From Polynucleobacter sp. Latsch14-2 (lineage in GTDB: Bacteria; Pseudomonadota; Gammaproteobacteria; Burkholderiales; Burkholderiaceae), in assembly GCF_018881925.1 (NCBI RefSeq), contig NZ_JACVPL010000005.1:1-64000 (forward strand): 64,000 bases of DNA. The letters are read 5' to 3'. The position numbers were made by a program, and so were the translations under genes. Below, piece by piece: positions 9,448 through 16,975 of this stretch. The notes under the pieces were generated by a model, which saw only the letters and a list, made by a program, of their open reading frames with translations, had not been told where the DNA came from and made no database searches. The first letter of the stretch is position 1; each line of letters starts with the position of its first letter.

Positions 9448-9912
9448 CTAGTGCTTCATTACTCCCGCACCCATCGCATTGACTGGAAACTTCACTTCAA
9501 TCTCACCAGCTTTGGCAAACTTTAGCTTAACTGGAATAGTCTCGCCAGCACTTAGAGGCGCCTTAATGTTCATGAACATCAAATGCAAACCACCCGGCTT
9601 AAATTCAACAGCGCCGCCAGCAGGCATTGGAATGTCTTTTAGTTGACGCATTTTCATAACATTGCCTTCCATGGCCATCTCATGAAGTTGGACTTCACCG
9701 GCGGCAGGAGAGCTTGCTGAAATCAACTGATCTGCGGCGCCTTTGTTCTCGATCTTCATAAAACCACCGGCCACTTGCTGACCAGGAACTGTAGCGCGTG
9801 TATATGCATTTTCAATCTGCAGGCCACCCACTTTAGCATTTTGGGCAAAAACGCCACCACCCAATAAAACCGAGCACACAGAAACTATGGATATAAAAAT
9901 ATTTCTCTTCAT
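9448..9912 (-). CDS. Periplasmic PCu(A)C copper chaperone
   Basis: A 154-aa secreted protein with a signal peptide of about 23 residues ending VFA-QN. The copper ligands fit the PCuAC pattern H-X10-M-X21-H-X-M exactly: H77, M88, H110 and M112. The family binds Cu(I) in the periplasm and hands it to cytochrome oxidase or to other metallo-chaperones. It is the last gene of a minus-strand copper cluster, 18 bp after the thioredoxin gene. The C-terminal tail VMKH adds a further Met and His. Confidence 0.93.
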   Translation of the reverse strand: MKRNIFISIVSVCSVLLGGGVFAQNAKVGGLQIENAYTRATVPGQQVAGGFMKIENKGAADQLISASSPAAGEVQLHEMAMEGNVMKMRQLKDIPMPAGGAVEFKPGGLHLMFMNIKAPLSAGETIPVKLKFAKAGEIEVKFPVNAMGAGVMKH

Positions 9913-9930
9913 CTAACTCTCCTCAAATGA

Positions 9931-10410
9931 TTAAGCACCTTTAGCAAACCACTTCTTTAATTCAATAAAATTTACTGGACCAGCCTTACGAGCTACCCTG
10001 CCATTCTTATCAATAAGTACGGTCATCGGTGTTTCACCGCGCCACTGTGGATCAATTTCATAGCGTAGGTAGTCATCAAAAGAGGTGTTGAGATAGTAGT
10101 TTGTAGCAGCACTTAAGCTAGCCTGAGACAACATTTTTTTAGTTGCCTCAAGAGGCACCTCATCAACTTGAACAAATATCACCTTGGCATTTTTATCCTG
10201 GGATAAAAACTTGCCCCATAGAGGCATTTCTTTTGCGCAAGGCGCACATGTGACGCCCCAAAAATGAATGGCAATAGGTTGACCAGCTGCTGACTTTACC
10301 AATCCAGACCAGTCACCCCTTTGATAAGCTTTAAGGGTACCTGTATCAGCAAAAGATATGGTGCATGATGCGACTAGCATCAGGAGGCTTAATAGTATTT
10401 TTCTCATCAT
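9931..10410 (-). CDS. TlpA-like periplasmic thioredoxin
   Basis: A 159-aa protein with an N-terminal signal or anchor (LLSLLMLVASCTISFA) and a thioredoxin fold. The active site WGVTCAPCAKEMPLW has C55 and C58, and the cis-Pro loop reads GETPMTVLID. Such TlpA/ResA-like proteins reduce disulfides in apo-chaperones or cytochrome maturation partners. The 4-bp ATGA overlap with the upstream Asp-box gene shows coupling. Its place beside PCuAC suggests it keeps copper-site thiols reduced. The start in frame with MMRK is supported by the overlap. Confidence 0.88.
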   Translation of the reverse strand: MMRKILLSLLMLVASCTISFADTGTLKAYQRGDWSGLVKSAAGQPIAIHFWGVTCAPCAKEMPLWGKFLSQDKNAKVIFVQVDEVPLEATKKMLSQASLSAATNYYLNTSFDDYLRYEIDPQWRGETPMTVLIDKNGRVARKAGPVNFIELKKWFAKGA

Positions 10411-11666
10411 TTATCGCTTAGTTTAATGAATTGGTACCCATCGGCGTGTGTCAGCCAAGATAAATAAACCTCGCCCCCTTTATTGGCCAATAAAGGGTGA
10501 TCAGAATAAGCCCCCGTCTGAGAAATCATGGTTGGCTTAGACCATGTATTGCCATCATCAGCAGATTGCTTAAGGTATACCGAAGTCTTCATACCATCAA
10601 ACTCTTTCCAGACTAACCAAACCCTAGCGCCCAAAGCTAAAAGGTAAGGACGTGAGACATTTGCACCTTCAGCGCCCACCCTAGACGGCTTGGAGTAGCT
10701 CGCTCCTTGATTGCTAGAGTAAGCATAGAACACACCAGTACGGGCGCTACCTTGAGTAAACCAAGCAGCATGGATTCTTCCGGAGCCAGAAACTGCAATT
10801 GATGGTCCATGGTGAGGGCAGGCATCTGTTTTCCACTCGTCTTTAGAGACGCGTCTAGCTTGCTCAGGCCCTTTAGAAGAAATAATCTGACTGGCATGAT
10901 CACGAATACCACCTGGAAAAATTGCTCTGTAGATAATTGCAATTTCTCCTTTTGGATCGACGCTCACCCCTATCCTACAACATTCGCAACTACTCTCATG
11001 GGCAATTTTCTCAGGAGAAAAAGTTTTTCCACTATCGCTAGAAAAGGAATAGGCAATCGATCCACCCAGCGCTTGCTGACCTGATTTTTTAATGTCAGCA
11101 ATTAAGCGCTTATCAATCCATGTAATAAAAAAATCCCCGTCTGGACGCATTAAGACTGAAGGAAATCGTTCACTAGAGCCATTGGCAACAAGCGATTTAG
11201 GGGTTGAAAAAGTTTTACCGCCATCGTCAGATAGGGCTTTATTGATTTGGGCATTCCAGTTTTTATCTTTAAAAAAAGCATAAGCGATAAATACATTACC
11301 CTTTGCATCAGAAACAATTTGAGGGCGAGCATCACCACCTGTATCAAGAGACTTGCCATGCTCTGCCACGACAACGGGGGTGGTAAATGTTTTACCCAAG
11401 TCCACTGACTGAGCGACAGATACTTTTCCACCAGAAGTCCAGACCAATAACAACTTGCCATCAGCCATCACAAACGGTGTTGCGGCATTGGCGCACTCCA
11501 GTCCACTGCCTTCGCATGCCGGCGGTTTACTGGGCACACTCATCTCGGAGTGGGATGAGTGATCCACTTGAGCCCAGATCGGTCCAAACGCACCCAAGCA
11601 AAAGGCACCAAAAATGAATACTCTGACTTTCAAAAGGTTTAAATGGGATCGCTTGAAATTGCTCAT
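10407..11666 (-). CDS. Secreted Asp-box (BNR/sialidase-fold) beta-propeller protein
   Basis: A 419-aa exported protein. A signal region (about 12-33, VRVFIFGAFCLGAFGPIWA) is followed by H/M/C-rich DHSSHSEM and PACEGSGLEC. At least five Asp-box repeats follow: SVDLGKTF, SDDGGKTF, SSDSGKTF, SSNQGASY and SADDGNTW, giving a six-bladed propeller as in sialidases. The mid-protein ESSCECCRIGVSVD cluster of cysteines is unusual for a sialidase and may bind metal. It lies between the TonB receptor and the thioredoxin gene, so a metal-related periplasmic role is more likely than sialic-acid hydrolysis. The exact function is unknown. Confidence 0.75.
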   Translation of the reverse strand: MSNFKRSHLNLLKVRVFIFGAFCLGAFGPIWAQVDHSSHSEMSVPSKPPACEGSGLECANAATPFVMADGKLLLVWTSGGKVSVAQSVDLGKTFTTPVVVAEHGKSLDTGGDARPQIVSDAKGNVFIAYAFFKDKNWNAQINKALSDDGGKTFSTPKSLVANGSSERFPSVLMRPDGDFFITWIDKRLIADIKKSGQQALGGSIAYSFSSDSGKTFSPEKIAHESSCECCRIGVSVDPKGEIAIIYRAIFPGGIRDHASQIISSKGPEQARRVSKDEWKTDACPHHGPSIAVSGSGRIHAAWFTQGSARTGVFYAYSSNQGASYSKPSRVGAEGANVSRPYLLALGARVWLVWKEFDGMKTSVYLKQSADDGNTWSKPTMISQTGAYSDHPLLANKGGEVYLSWLTHADGYQFIKLSDK

Positions 11667-11667
11667 A

Positions 11668-13866
11668 TTAGAAGACTACACGAGCTCCAACGGTAATGGT
11701 CTGTGGCTGACCAATGATATAACTAGACTGTGAGGTAGCCGCACTATAAGTAATGTAGTTACGATTTAGGAGATTGACGGCACTTAAAAATAAAGTAGTG
11801 ACTGGGGTCATTTCATAATTGGCACGCAAGCCCACTGTTGCATAGGCTGGTACAGGCAATGCATGCTGCGTATCCATCCATGAATTACCTACATAGCGAA
11901 CAGAAGCAGTTAATGAAGTCTTGGTTATAGGTCTATAAGTAACGCCGGCAGTACCCATATTTTGAGGAACACCTCCGATTTGTGAGCCAAGAGGATTTGC
12001 TGTAGTGCTCACACCTGTCCCAGTCCAAGTTAGAACGGTATTGGTATGGGTATAAGTTGCATCAGTAGCCCACTTTTCAGTGAGATCGTAATGGCCTTGA
12101 AGCTCTAAGCCACGACTTTGTAAGGATTGGTTATTCCCATAGATCGTTCCACCAGTGCAGGTAGTTCCACAATATTGTTGAATCTGAGCTACAGATCCTG
12201 CAGTAGCAGCGTAAATGGCGTTCGTTACATTGGCATTAAACCCAGTAATCTGAACAAAGCCTGCATTCCACCGTAAATCGGCCCCAATCTCATAGCCTGT
12301 CATATTTTCTGGCGTGAGATTTGGGTTTGATGCACTAAACGAGGTTCCAGATCCGTAACTACGGATTTGATTATTCAAACCTGGCGCATGGAAACCTTGA
12401 TATGCGGCTGCACGGAAATCCAATATGCTCGTCGCGTTATAGAGCAAACCTAGGTTTGGGCTAAATTTATAAACTGTTTGATTGGGTGCGTTGGTATAAG
12501 TTGGGTTAACGCCATTTGCACCAGCGACATAGTAAGTAGGCACTTGGCTATTCCACTGATCAAGCCTAGCTGACAAAGTTGCCTGCAAGGGGATTGCTTC
12601 CATCTTAGATTTTGCTTGCGCCATTAAGCCGTAGAACTTTTGAGTGCCCTGAGAATAGGCAGTGCCAGTGTTTCCGCCCGAAGCATTCAATTGGTTTGTG
12701 AAATTGGAAGCAGAAACTTGGCGTGCATCAATGCTGGCGATGAGCTGATCAACCCCCAAGGTTTTCACATTGTTTGTGTATTGACCAGAAGCGCCCAAGG
12801 TGTAATAAGGGTCGTTGTAGTTAGAGCTGATATATGGAGCACCACTCACAACCCCGACAGCACCCGTGGTAGGGGTGTAATTTTGTGTAACATTTTGTTG
12901 CCACAAGCTTGTTTTTTCGTAAAACGCATTGGCTTGCACTTTATCCTCGGCGCTTAAACGATTGGTCACGCCGGCCGAAAACGTAGTCTCTTCGGTAGAC
13001 TTGGGTGCAAAGGCATAACCACCTGTGGTCAAGTTTTGCATCGTATGATAGCCAACATTAAAAAATCCATTTGTATCAGCACTTATCTTTACATCACCCT
13101 GCAAGCGATAATTTGCACTCTTTGCACTCTCAGGGCCCATACCGGGAACAAGTGGTGCCGCTTGCCATGAGCCATTTAAAAGCTTGCGATTGGGATATGT
13201 AGTCGCAGGAGAGATTGTTGCCTGCTGAACGTAGCCATCGGTATTGAAGTAGTCTGCCGATACCCTTAGTTTGAGCACCTCATTAACTGCAATTTCTTTA
13301 GAGGCTGCAACGTTACCAGTATTAAAGGTGCCATAACTAGCTGAAATCTCCCCCTTGTTATCGCTGATTGGTTTTGTCGTGATATTCACTACACCACCCA
13401 TTCCCATATTCCCATAGAGATTGGATACGCCACCACGAATCAATTCCACATCCTGAATCGCTGATAGTGGCACTAAGTTCCACTGCACCGTTCCATACAT
13501 TGCGTCATTGGCCGGCACTCCATCTATTAATACAAGAGTTCTTTGATTGCCCAACCCACGTACGTTTAGGCTTTGACCAGTAGGATCTTTTTCATAATAC
13601 GGCTGATCATTCAAAAATACGCTAGATTGGTTCTTTAGAACTTGATCAATGGTTTGAGCGGGTGCATCATCCAAATCCTCCCTCGTAATGACAGAAGTAT
13701 TCTGAGTCATATCCTTCAATTCAGTTCCCGAACGACTAGCACTGACCACAACATCACCAATTTTTTGGCCATAATCAGAAGGAGTGGCACTTTGCGCGCC
13801 GGCTTGAGATGCAAGCAGGATAAGGCTGGTAGAGCAAACTAGTCTGAGTTTAAAAGGGGCGTTCAT
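11668..13866 (-). CDS. TonB-dependent outer-membrane receptor, probably for copper
   Basis: A 732-aa receptor with a signal peptide (LLASQAGAQS), a plug domain (about 35-150; VVVSASRSGTELKDM, VRGLGNQRTLVLIDGVP, GMGGVVNITTK) and a 22-strand-type barrel ending in the aromatic C-terminal strand ITVGARVVF. TonB proteins energise import of scarce ligands through such receptors. The substrate cannot be read from sequence alone. Clustering with DUF2946, PCuAC and thioredoxin genes suggests copper or a copper chelate, as for OprC/NosA. It starts immediately after the 58-aa gene with a TAATG overlap. Confidence 0.85.
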   Translation of the reverse strand: MNAPFKLRLVCSTSLILLASQAGAQSATPSDYGQKIGDVVVSASRSGTELKDMTQNTSVITREDLDDAPAQTIDQVLKNQSSVFLNDQPYYEKDPTGQSLNVRGLGNQRTLVLIDGVPANDAMYGTVQWNLVPLSAIQDVELIRGGVSNLYGNMGMGGVVNITTKPISDNKGEISASYGTFNTGNVAASKEIAVNEVLKLRVSADYFNTDGYVQQATISPATTYPNRKLLNGSWQAAPLVPGMGPESAKSANYRLQGDVKISADTNGFFNVGYHTMQNLTTGGYAFAPKSTEETTFSAGVTNRLSAEDKVQANAFYEKTSLWQQNVTQNYTPTTGAVGVVSGAPYISSNYNDPYYTLGASGQYTNNVKTLGVDQLIASIDARQVSASNFTNQLNASGGNTGTAYSQGTQKFYGLMAQAKSKMEAIPLQATLSARLDQWNSQVPTYYVAGANGVNPTYTNAPNQTVYKFSPNLGLLYNATSILDFRAAAYQGFHAPGLNNQIRSYGSGTSFSASNPNLTPENMTGYEIGADLRWNAGFVQITGFNANVTNAIYAATAGSVAQIQQYCGTTCTGGTIYGNNQSLQSRGLELQGHYDLTEKWATDATYTHTNTVLTWTGTGVSTTANPLGSQIGGVPQNMGTAGVTYRPITKTSLTASVRYVGNSWMDTQHALPVPAYATVGLRANYEMTPVTTLFLSAVNLLNRNYITYSAATSQSSYIIGQPQTITVGARVVF

Positions 13867-14042
13867 TATTTCACCCCTTTGGCTGCGGCTGCAACTTCAA
13901 TGGGAATCAAAACCATTGACTCTGAATTAGCATTTAGATGCACCATCAAAAAAATCATATAGATAATGGCTGCGGCAAGACCTAAGGCAATGCCCATATA
14001 TGCGCACATAAGCCTGCGCGTGACAGGTATAAAACTAAACAT
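13866..14042 (-). CDS. 58-aa membrane protein translationally coupled to the TonB receptor
   Basis: ATG at 14042 is preceded by a GGAGAAATC ribosome site. The frame encodes 58 residues with one strong membrane helix (about 13-35; MCAYMGIALGLAAAIIYMIF), a short exported tail and a final Lys-rich end. Its TAA overlaps the receptor ATG (TAATG), so translation is coupled. It is Met-rich (eight Met) and placed between DUF2946 and the receptor. I do not recognise a family. A small partner of the uptake system is the most likely reading. Confidence 0.7.
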   Translation of the reverse strand: MFSFIPVTRRLMCAYMGIALGLAAAIIYMIFLMVHLNANSESMVLIPIEVAAAAKGVK

Positions 14043-14109
14043 GATTTCTCCAGCAAGATTGCGGCAACGTGGTTGCCAATTACATAGCTAGGCTATGCCC
14101 TAAGAATTT

Positions 14110-14484
14110 TTAGGCTTGTGCTGGGGGTGCGGCTGAAGGTGGGGTTACCCAAACTGCGAGCAGCTTGGGTGATTGATAAAAAAGTTGCGGCAGCATCGCA
14201 AAAGTTTGCGGCGCTTGAAAACTCAAATTGGTATTAAATGCTGGTGTGACACTGAAATGGGTAACGCAGTAAGGACAAGATTGGGTTGAATTGACCTGGT
14301 CAGCCTGCTCATCAGCTTGAACACTGATCTGCATTTTGCTGCCATCTACTGAGCAAATCTCCATGGCAAAACCGTTACCACCCTTTGCAAGGGATACCGC
14401 CTGTGAAAGCGCCGGCGCAAGCGCACTCATCGCGATTGCTATTGCAGCAAGCCAGTGAACGAGTTTGCGGTGATGGGAATTCAT
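14110..14484 (-). CDS. DUF2946 family protein (copper-associated)
   Basis: A 124-aa protein with an N-terminal membrane/signal helix (LVHWLAAIAIAMSALAPALS) and the DUF2946 pattern: MEIC near residue 44 and SCPYCVTHF with C70, C73 and H76. DUF2946 members usually sit next to TonB receptors and PCuAC chaperones and are predicted periplasmic copper-handling proteins. It is the first gene of the cluster. A TATAAA box lies only about 13-20 bp before the ATG and no ribosome site is visible, so the transcript may have a very short leader. Confidence 0.85.
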   Translation of the reverse strand: MNSHHRKLVHWLAAIAIAMSALAPALSQAVSLAKGGNGFAMEICSVDGSKMQISVQADEQADQVNSTQSCPYCVTHFSVTPAFNTNLSFQAPQTFAMLPQLFYQSPKLLAVWVTPPSAAPPAQA

Positions 14485-14552
14485 AATGGGAGAATTTTAT
14501 ATGACTTTTCCTTCCTCGATCATGAGTCTGCTTGCTTAATTGGTGCAGGCAA

Positions 14553-14577
14553 TAAAAAAGGGGTCCGAAGACCCCTT
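14553..14577 (-). terminator. Terminator after the MFS transporter gene
   Basis: AAGGGGTC (14558-14565) pairs with GACCCCTT (14570-14577) around a CGAA loop. In the minus direction the stem is followed by a T-run. It lies about 20 bp past the transporter stop. Confidence 0.9.
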
Positions 14578-14596
14578 CTAAACTGAATTTGCTGTT

Positions 14597-15850
14597 TTAA
14601 TGACCAGCATTCTTGTTGGCATCATCAATAAAGCGCTTACGAGCCGGCGCCAAAATGAACTTTGCCGCAAAGGCCGCAGCAATCGTCACGATTGCGCCCG
14701 CAATGAAAACCGTATTCCAATTCCCGGTTGAGGAAAGAACGGATGCCAAAGGTACCAATAAAGAAGCGGTTCCTTTTGCTGTATATAAGGTGCCAGCATT
14801 ACCAGCCGCATTTTTTACACCAAATGTATCAGCACAGATCGCTGGAAAGATCGAGAAAATTTCACCCCAAAACAAGAAGATCAATGCAGCAAAAGTCATA
14901 AATGCATATGGGTCTTTACCAAAATGCATCAAACCGAGCATTGATAAACCTTCACCAAGGAAAACAAAGAACATAGTGTTCTCGCGCCCAAAACGATCTG
15001 AAATAAATCCACACAGTGGGCGAGTGAAACCATTGCACAGGTTATCAATGGATAAAGTCATTGTGAGTAGTGGCAAGGTGGTGCCAAATAACACCATCGG
15101 CAATTTCGCAAGACCCCAATCTTTAGCAATCGGACCAATTTGCGCCGTCACCATCAAACCACCAGCAGCTACAACCACGAAGATGACATAGATTAGCCAG
15201 AACAAAGGTTTTCTGATCATTTGTCCGGAGGTATAGTCCACCTTAGTGGTAACGATACGAGGAGCTGGCTGCACGCCCTTGGGAGGCGTTGGTTTTGTCA
15301 TCAACAAAGCCAATAAGAAAATCAGCGCGCCTTGTGCAAGACCAAAGAACAGGAAGGCATGCTCATAGCCATCGGCAAGAATCATATTGCCAATTGGAAT
15401 TACTGTAATTGCTGCGCCAGCTCCAAAGCCTGCTGCAGTCAAACCAGCAGCTAGACCACGTTTATCCGGAAACCATTTCAGCGCATTACCAACGCAAGTG
15501 CCGTAAACACAACCAGCGCCAATACCAGCAACAACAGCTGCTGCATAAAGCATTTCGAGTGAAGTTGCATAACTATCCATCACCCAACCAGCTGCAGCAA
15601 ATACAGAGCCGATCAAGATAACGATGCGAGGTCCAAATTTATCAACCATCCAACCTTCAACTGGAACCAGCCAAGTTTCTACTACGATGAAGATTGAGAA
15701 AGAGAGTTGGATTGCAGATAAAGCCCAGCCAGTTTTAATCTGAATGGGGTTAACAAACAAAGTCCAGGCATATTGAAGATTGGCAACCAATCCCATGCAA
15801 ATAATTCCGAATACCAACTGCGCCCAACGGTTATGCCATGGCTTACTCAC
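14597..15850 (-). CDS. MFS transporter, oxalate/formate antiporter (OFA) family
   Basis: A 417-aa major-facilitator protein with about 12 membrane helices. N-terminal NLQYAWTLFVNPIQ, helix 2-3 motif MVDKFGPRIVILIG, and the second-half copy FISDRFGRENTMFFVF are as in OxlT-like OFA proteins. They exchange small carboxylates such as oxalate, formate or related monocarboxylates across the inner membrane. The substrate is not certain. No oxalate-degrading genes are adjacent. A perfect FNR box about 90 bp upstream suggests induction when oxygen is low. Confidence 0.85.
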   Translation of the reverse strand: MSKPWHNRWAQLVFGIICMGLVANLQYAWTLFVNPIQIKTGWALSAIQLSFSIFIVVETWLVPVEGWMVDKFGPRIVILIGSVFAAAGWVMDSYATSLEMLYAAAVVAGIGAGCVYGTCVGNALKWFPDKRGLAAGLTAAGFGAGAAITVIPIGNMILADGYEHAFLFFGLAQGALIFLLALLMTKPTPPKGVQPAPRIVTTKVDYTSGQMIRKPLFWLIYVIFVVVAAGGLMVTAQIGPIAKDWGLAKLPMVLFGTTLPLLTMTLSIDNLCNGFTRPLCGFISDRFGRENTMFFVFLGEGLSMLGLMHFGKDPYAFMTFAALIFLFWGEIFSIFPAICADTFGVKNAAGNAGTLYTAKGTASLLVPLASVLSSTGNWNTVFIAGAIVTIAAAFAAKFILAPARKRFIDDANKNAGH

Positions 15851-15932
15851 GATTTATGCTCTCCTGATTATTTCTTTTTGTAGATTACGCACCCTCTTTA
15901 AGGGCTCAGTAATTCTCAGACATCAACCCTTT

Positions 15933-15960
15933 AATTATCTTGATGATCATCAAGATAATT
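15933..15960 (-). promoter_or_regulatory. Perfect FNR/ANR box within a 28-bp palindrome
   Basis: Arms AATTATCTTGATGA and TCATCAAGATAATT form an unbroken 28-bp palindrome. Its core TTGATgatcATCAA (15940-15953) is the full FNR consensus TTGAT-N4-ATCAA. A -10-like GAATTA on the minus strand at 15915-15910 would put the site near -42, the class II activator position, for the OFA transporter. The plus strand has no nearby gene in the right orientation. Confidence 0.7.
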
Positions 15961-16053
15961 TCATTTGCGCACTAGTGATTACCCCTAAACCAAGTAATTG
16001 AATTACAAGGCACTTCTGCTTAGTCGCCAGCACTCCCAATTCCCTTTAGGCAT

Positions 16054-16080
16054 AAAAAAAGCCACCCGAAGGTGGCTTTT
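16054..16080. terminator. Bidirectional terminator after the 35-aa gene
   Basis: GCCACC (16061-16066) pairs with GGTGGC (16071-16076) around CGAA, with an A-run on the left and TTTT on the right. It lies about 25 bp beyond the stop of the 35-aa small protein on the minus strand. Confidence 0.85.
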
Positions 16081-16101
16081 TGAATTACTGTAATTTTTAA
16101 A

Positions 16102-16209
16102 TTACATTCCGCGATAGGCGCCGTCAAAATCATAATGACGAGCAGGCTTGGCTTGGCTTGGCTTGCTTTCAGAAAAAAGCTGGTGAAACATATTCAATAA
16201 CTGGGTCAT
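16102..16209 (-). CDS. 35-aa small protein with strong ribosome binding site
   Basis: ATG at 16209 is preceded by an AAGGAG ribosome site 7 nt upstream. The 35 residues start amphipathic (MTQLLNMFHQLFSES), continue as KPSQAKPSQAKP-type repeats and end RHYDFDGAYRGM. A -10-like TACAAT upstream and a terminator downstream make this a complete single-gene unit. I do not know a named family. The conserved-looking aromatic C-terminus suggests selection. A pentanucleotide repeat in the coding region is notable. Confidence 0.72.
   Translation of the reverse strand: MTQLLNMFHQLFSESKPSQAKPARHYDFDGAYRGM
16145..16164. repeat. (GGCTT)4 pentanucleotide repeat inside the 35-aa gene
   Basis: Four perfect tandem copies of GGCTT lie in the coding part of the small protein, encoding the Ser-Gln-Ala-Lys-Pro-like stretch on the minus strand. 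Gain or loss of one unit would shift the frame. Confidence 0.8.
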
Positions 16210-16279
16210 TTGAATCTCCTTAAGGGTTAGTACCTACATTGTACCCTAATTTGGAGATTTATCTAGGGTAAACCCTTAA

Positions 16280-16324
16280 AAAGACTTAAATGTTTTGTTA
16301 GCAATAATTAACTTATAAGTCTTT
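16280..16324. other. 9-bp inverted repeat between the 35-aa gene and tRNA-Thr
   Basis: AAAGACTTA (16280-16288) and TAAGTCTTT (16316-16324) are perfect inverted repeats with a 27-bp spacer. No T-run supports termination. It may be a loop structure or a pair of protein sites. Confidence 0.3.
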
Positions 16325-16401
16325 GATTTAATTGAAAATAATCGCCATCAACGCCTGAGAGTCAAGGAATTAACTCAAATATCCACCTTGAGCACTCAAA
16401 T

Positions 16402-16477
16402 TGGTGCCGCTTGCCGGAATCGAACTGGCGACCTTTTCATTACGAATGAACTGCTCTACCAACTGAGCTAAAGCGGC
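16402..16477 (-). tRNA. tRNA-Thr (anticodon CGU)
   Basis: The minus strand folds as a 76-nt cloverleaf including an encoded CCA end. The acceptor stem is GCCGCTT/AAGCGGC, the D-arm is GCTC..GAGC, the anticodon loop is TTCGTAA with CGT at positions 34-36, and the T-loop is TTCGATT. There is one A-C mismatch in the T-stem. The anticodon loop and arm layout match bacterial tRNA-Thr(CGU), which reads ACG. It lies alone between the small protein gene and the cyanophycin-associated pair. Confidence 0.95.
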
Positions 16478-16489
16478 GGTAAATAAATT

Positions 16490-16975
16490 CTAGCGGAAGC
16501 GATCCAACAACTTCTTGCTCACTTTATCCAACTGAGTGGCATCTTTGATCAAGAACTGCAAGCCATTGGAATCTGCGATGAGTAGCGTATTGCCGGCAAT
16601 GCGACGAATATCTTCTTCACCCTTGAGGCGAATGCGAGTTGGGCCGCGATCCGTCTCAATGTCCCAAATACTGGGGGTTGCGAAGGTTGAAACCTTGGTA
16701 ATTTTTTCAATGACGGGCATGAACTCACGCGCAGCCAATTCTTCCTCAATAAGTGCGAGTTCGAACTCCGGAATGGCGGCGATATTCTCAAACCAGCAAA
16801 GCTCTTTGCCAGACTGATCCATTAAACATATGCCGGCACCTGGAGCGGTAATCGGAAACGCCCTGACTGGATGAATGCCCACGTGACGATGACCCGCAGC
16901 GTCAATCAAGACTAAGCGCCCTAATGAGTCGCGCTCTAACTGATGGGGCTTTGTATGTGCATTGAAATTACTCAT
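16490..16975 (-). CDS. DUF1854 protein associated with cyanophycin metabolism
   Basis: A 161-aa soluble protein of the DUF1854 family. It opens with LERDSLGRLVLIDAAGHRHVGIHPVRAFPI and has a central WDIETDRGPTRIRLKGEEDIR-like beta region. Family members are found next to an ABC transporter and cyanophycin synthetase genes in betaproteobacteria. It overlaps the upstream ABC gene by 4 bp, so the two proteins are made together. The biochemical role is unknown. It might regulate or dock on the ABC protein. Confidence 0.8.
   Translation of the reverse strand: MSNFNAHTKPHQLERDSLGRLVLIDAAGHRHVGIHPVRAFPITAPGAGICLMDQSGKELCWFENIAAIPEFELALIEEELAAREFMPVIEKITKVSTFATPSIWDIETDRGPTRIRLKGEEDIRRIAGNTLLIADSNGLQFLIKDATQLDKVSKKLLDRFR

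Noticed and set aside
14613..15191. 192-aa plus-strand frame inside the MFS transporter
   Set aside because: Antisense shadow of a clear 12-helix transporter; no ribosome site or family features.
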